Origin: Bacteroidales bacterium | GTDB taxonomy: Bacteria; Bacteroidota; Bacteroidia; Bacteroidales; Tenuifilaceae | Assembly: GCA_020636835.1 (NCBI GenBank) | Contig: JACJXC010000008.1 | Span: 186,001-250,000 of the forward strand | Direction of reading: 5' to 3' | Length of the DNA: 64,000 nucleotides | Shown here: piece by piece, positions 61,583 to 64,000 of the stretch | Numbering within the stretch: the first letter of the stretch is position 1 | How the letters are laid out: every line of letters begins with the position of its first letter | Translations under genes and position numbers: made by a program | The notes under the pieces: model-generated | What the model saw: only the letters and a program-made list of their open reading frames with translations | Told to the model about the DNA's origin: nothing | Databases searched by the model: none

Positions 61583-62572
61583 TTAGGCCTCTATCGATAA
61601 TTTCTTAAAGCCTTTACCCATAATCTCGTTGCTGTCCAGCACGTTAATAAAAGCGTCGGGGTCAATCTCTGCAATCCGGCTGAGCAGGATGGCGTACTCG
61701 CGGCGGGTAACTATGGTGTAAATAACGGGTCGCTCGGCGCCATTGTACATCCCTTTCCCATGAAAAATGGTTCCCCCACGGTTGAGGTCGTTCAGGATGA
61801 TGCGGGTGATGTCGTCGTATTTGTCCGATATTATCATCAGCGTTTTATTCACTTTGGCCCCTTCGAGCACCAGGTCGATTACCTTACCCTCGATGAATAC
61901 AATAATCCACGAGTACATGGGTAGGCGCCAGTCGCCAAATGCAACTACTGTTGTTAGGGTGATGGTGCAGTCCACAATAATAACCAGCTGCCCCAACGAC
62001 ATGCGGGTGTACTTGTTCAGGATCATGGCGATAATGTCCGATCCGCCCGAGGTGGCTCTCGATTTGAAAATCATACCAATCCCGATACCGTACACAATCC
62101 CCCCGAATATCGACGAGAGCAGCTGTTCCTGTAGCAGCGGGCGCATGGCTATGGTGAATTGCTCCATGCCAATCACCGATTTAAGATCGAGGCTTGCCGC
62201 AATGGTGTTGAGTTGCTCTAGCACTTCGGCCGACTCGAGTAGCGGTAAGTATCCATAAACCTGGTGGATTAACCACATAAAACCGGGGATGGTGAAGGTG
62301 CAAATCACCGTTTTAACACCAAACTTTGCTCCCAGAAAGTAAATACCCAGGGCTAGTAGCGGTATGTCCATGCATAGCGCAGCCAGCTCGGTTCGCCAGC
62401 CCCACAGGTTGTGGAATACCATGGATAAACCGTATGTTCCGCCGGGTGCAAATCCGTAGGGTTCGGCAAATAGAACCGCCCCAGTGGCAAACACAAAACA
62501 GCCCCCAATTAGCCAGGCGTAGGTAATAAAGAAATCTTTGGATAGGAATTTCTCTTTTGTTACGAAGCTCAT
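61583..62572 (-). CDS. YitT family membrane protein (DUF161/DUF2179)
   Basis: A 329-residue protein with five or six membrane segments in the first 220 residues (AWLIGGCFVFATGAVLFAEP, GGTYGLSMVFHNLWGW). The C-terminal 80 residues are the soluble DUF2179 domain: AVIYTIVTRREYAILL-like part and EIDPDAFINVLDSNEIMGKG. Function is not established in this phylum. It starts at the ATG at 62572 with a hairpin after it. Confidence 0.87.
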   Translation of the reverse strand: MSFVTKEKFLSKDFFITYAWLIGGCFVFATGAVLFAEPYGFAPGGTYGLSMVFHNLWGWRTELAALCMDIPLLALGIYFLGAKFGVKTVICTFTIPGFMWLIHQVYGYLPLLESAEVLEQLNTIAASLDLKSVIGMEQFTIAMRPLLQEQLLSSIFGGIVYGIGIGMIFKSRATSGGSDIIAMILNKYTRMSLGQLVIIVDCTITLTTVVAFGDWRLPMYSWIIVFIEGKVIDLVLEGAKVNKTLMIISDKYDDITRIILNDLNRGGTIFHGKGMYNGAERPVIYTIVTRREYAILLSRIAEIDPDAFINVLDSNEIMGKGFKKLSIEA

Positions 62573-62893
62573 AGTTTTTTTTGATTTGAATTTGCCGGCG
62601 AAAATACTTACTGCCGATCAATTTATCGGCTTGTAAATTCCTGTTAAATAGCACCAATTGTATATTGGGCATCTGTTTAATAGCATCTTATTTTTTTGAG
62701 ATATTATTTGGATTGTTACAATTTTAGCATAACGAATGCTGGCTTGGGGCGTGTGTTTGGCAGTGTTCTAAATCCCGCTTGTTATGCCGATCTAGTCCCA
62801 ATCAGTCCCAAATGTATTCAATGTAGTTCTTGTTCAATGCTTCGGTGCTGCGCAGTCGTATCTTGTATTCAATTCCTCCAGTTTGCCTTGGGT
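62573..62893. other. Intergenic region, nothing recognised
   Basis: A 321-base AT-rich stretch. No conserved promoter pair, hairpin or coding frame with protein-like character was found. Confidence 0.5.
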
Positions 62894-63349
62894 TTACTCC
62901 ATGGGCTCGAATTTGAATGCGCCTACGCTTCCGCTGGGCAGTTTTACGAAGGCCAGCCCTCCGAGGTATAGCATTATTGAGTATTGACCCTTTTTTGTTA
63001 CGACCGATAGGCTGTATTGTGGTGCATAGTGCCAGTTGAAAATTATACTGTCGGTGGGTTGTAGCATTGTGGCGGTGGATAGTATTTGTGTGAACTCTTC
63101 GCTCGACAACGATTGCTTTGAGCCAGCCCCAATAAACGGATGGCAGTGGATTTGAGAAATGTCCCTTGGTGCCGGAAGGCTGTCGATATACGTTAGGTTT
63201 TGTTCTTTTCGTAATATTTTACCCACATCGATGCCCTCGGTGCTTTGGGGTGTTTCTTGCATAAGATTTTTTTCAGCCATTTGTGATTGTATAGTATTAA
63301 CAAAAGCCATGCAAGCAAATAATATGATTACTAATACGCCTGTTCTCAT
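62894..63349 (-). CDS. Exported hypothetical protein
   Basis: A 151-residue protein with an N-terminal hydrophobic segment (residues 5-20) that may be a signal peptide ending at QSQ. The mature part is mixed and ends in a beta-rich half (NWHYAPQYSLSVVTKKGQYS). No family recognised. It is 72 bases behind the small zinc-ribbon gene in the same direction and may be its operon partner. Confidence 0.55.
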   Translation of the reverse strand: MRTGVLVIILFACMAFVNTIQSQMAEKNLMQETPQSTEGIDVGKILRKEQNLTYIDSLPAPRDISQIHCHPFIGAGSKQSLSSEEFTQILSTATMLQPTDSIIFNWHYAPQYSLSVVTKKGQYSIMLYLGGLAFVKLPSGSVGAFKFEPME

Positions 63350-63421
63350 TTTAAGCGAATTGGGTTGCGGTACGGCGTAAAAGTAATCAAGTTGTGCTTA
63401 TGGCTTGTAATTTTGCTTGGT

Positions 63422-63820
63422 TTAAATATGGCGTGCAGCAAAGTATTTTAGGTAGTTCTCCGAGGCGGGGCCGTATTTCTCAATCGATTTATCCGATACC
63501 TTATAGGTACACATTTCGCCCTCTATTCCCGAGAAGTACACATCTTGCTTTTCGCCGTTTTCGTCTATCATTATAAGGTGGACAAGCTGATGGTGTACTT
63601 CGGTTGCTCCTAGGTGTGCTTTGCATAGGGGGCAAAAGTAGTCGATCGTGCTACCGCTTTTTATTGTGAATGAGGGGTGTGTTGTGCGGGTGTAATCGCC
63701 AAGATGTGGGCTGAGCAGGATTAGTCCCTTTTCGCCCTCGCTGTTGGAGGCCGAAAAAATAATACTATCACCAACCAGCAGGTGTCCTCCGCATTTGGGG
63801 CAAATGAAGTCTGTTTTCAT
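63422..63820 (-). CDS. Small protein with two CPxC zinc-ribbon pairs
   Basis: A 132-residue protein. C7-P-K-C10 and C63-P-L-C66 form a four-cysteine zinc site of ribbon type; the 50 residues between them contain many G, S and T (ASNSEGEKGLILLSP), an unusual long insert. The C-terminal part (70-132) is mixed alpha/beta. No family recognised. Cytoplasmic by lack of any leader. Confidence 0.6.
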   Translation of the reverse strand: MKTDFICPKCGGHLLVGDSIIFSASNSEGEKGLILLSPHLGDYTRTTHPSFTIKSGSTIDYFCPLCKAHLGATEVHHQLVHLIMIDENGEKQDVYFSGIEGEMCTYKVSDKSIEKYGPASENYLKYFAARHI

Positions 63821-64000
63821 GACCGTAACTTTCTTGTTATATCTGTAAGTTACAAAAAAAATGGATTGATGTAAAGTGATTATCCAATCGATTTTATCTT
63901 TTTGTTTCGAGGAATCCCCCTTTTTGGTTTGTTGTTAAATAAATAACAGTAAATATAGATATAGAGATGTATTGATATGGCAAAATAATGATTTCCTTTG

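Noticed and set aside
62696..62971. Rightward 91-codon frame upstream of the exported hypothetical gene
   Set aside because: Overlaps the well-supported leftward gene at 62894 and is rich in cysteine and leucine as expected of an out-of-frame reading.
1..64000. Insertion sequences, integrases, phage genes or CRISPR arrays
   Set aside because: No transposase, integrase, cas gene or regular spacer-repeat pattern was seen on either strand, despite the AT-rich glycan block.

Overview
The window looks like an ordinary chromosomal stretch of a member of the Bacteroidota (Bacteroidales/Marinilabiliales-like). The clues are: type IX secretion (T9SS) C-terminal sorting domains, SprB-type repeats, two OmpP1/FadL-type barrels, an eukaryal-type single-chain glycyl-tRNA synthetase, the gene order YfhO - ftsX - DUF3098 - uppP - truB - queA, and promoters of the Bacteroidota type (TTTG, about 17-21 bases, TAnnTTTG), clearest in front of three tRNA genes and glyS. 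I see no CRISPR array, insertion sequence, integrase or phage gene.

Layout. 1-4.4 kb: end of fabH, an exported C1-family cysteine peptidase, an OmpP1/FadL barrel and a small exported TPR-like protein. 4.4-9.2 kb: a Cache-HAMP-GAF-PAS sensor with no output domain, and a cyclic-nucleotide-binding histidine kinase whose stop overlaps the start of a DUF1972 glycosyltransferase. 9.2-15.3 kb: a surface-glycan block of three more glycosyltransferases and three PAPS-dependent sulfotransferases, visibly AT-rich from about 10.3 kb. 15.4-20 kb: a large T9SS/SprB-repeat protein and a second OmpP1 paralogue. 20-24 kb: a DUF2797 protein and a pspC-padR-pspC cluster preceded by a palindrome, a promoter and a strongly structured leader. 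24-28 kb: tRNA-Gln and tRNA-Phe, an M16 peptidase, an O-methyltransferase, a MerR/B12-binding regulator and an ECF sigma factor.

28.2-33.4 kb is the most interesting stretch: an ECF sigma factor, a single-pass membrane protein with an anti-sigma-like N-terminus and a periplasmic TPR domain, a TPR-CHAT caspase-like protease predicted to be exported and membrane-anchored, and a 63-residue peptide with a double-glycine motif. I propose a protease-controlled sigma switch: the CHAT protease and the sensor half of the anti-sigma-like protein would face each other in the periplasm.

34-42 kb is core biology (queuosine, pseudouridine, undecaprenyl phosphate recycling, cell division, glycyl-tRNA). 42-46 kb holds a YfiR-domain histidine kinase, a single-domain response regulator, a PfkB sugar/nucleoside kinase and tRNA-Asn. 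46.6-52.7 kb has a 2-hydroxyacid dehydrogenase, a 3-methyladenine glycosylase, an O-antigen-ligase-like protein, a decayed redoxin remnant, an M28 peptidase and a DUF6263-like exported protein. 52.8-59 kb has an OmpA-family protein and a giant T9SS beta-helix/MBG adhesin cut in two by one in-frame stop codon, with helically phased repeats upstream. 59.3-64 kb ends with a PAS-HTH regulator, endonuclease IV, a YitT-family membrane protein and two small hypothetical genes.
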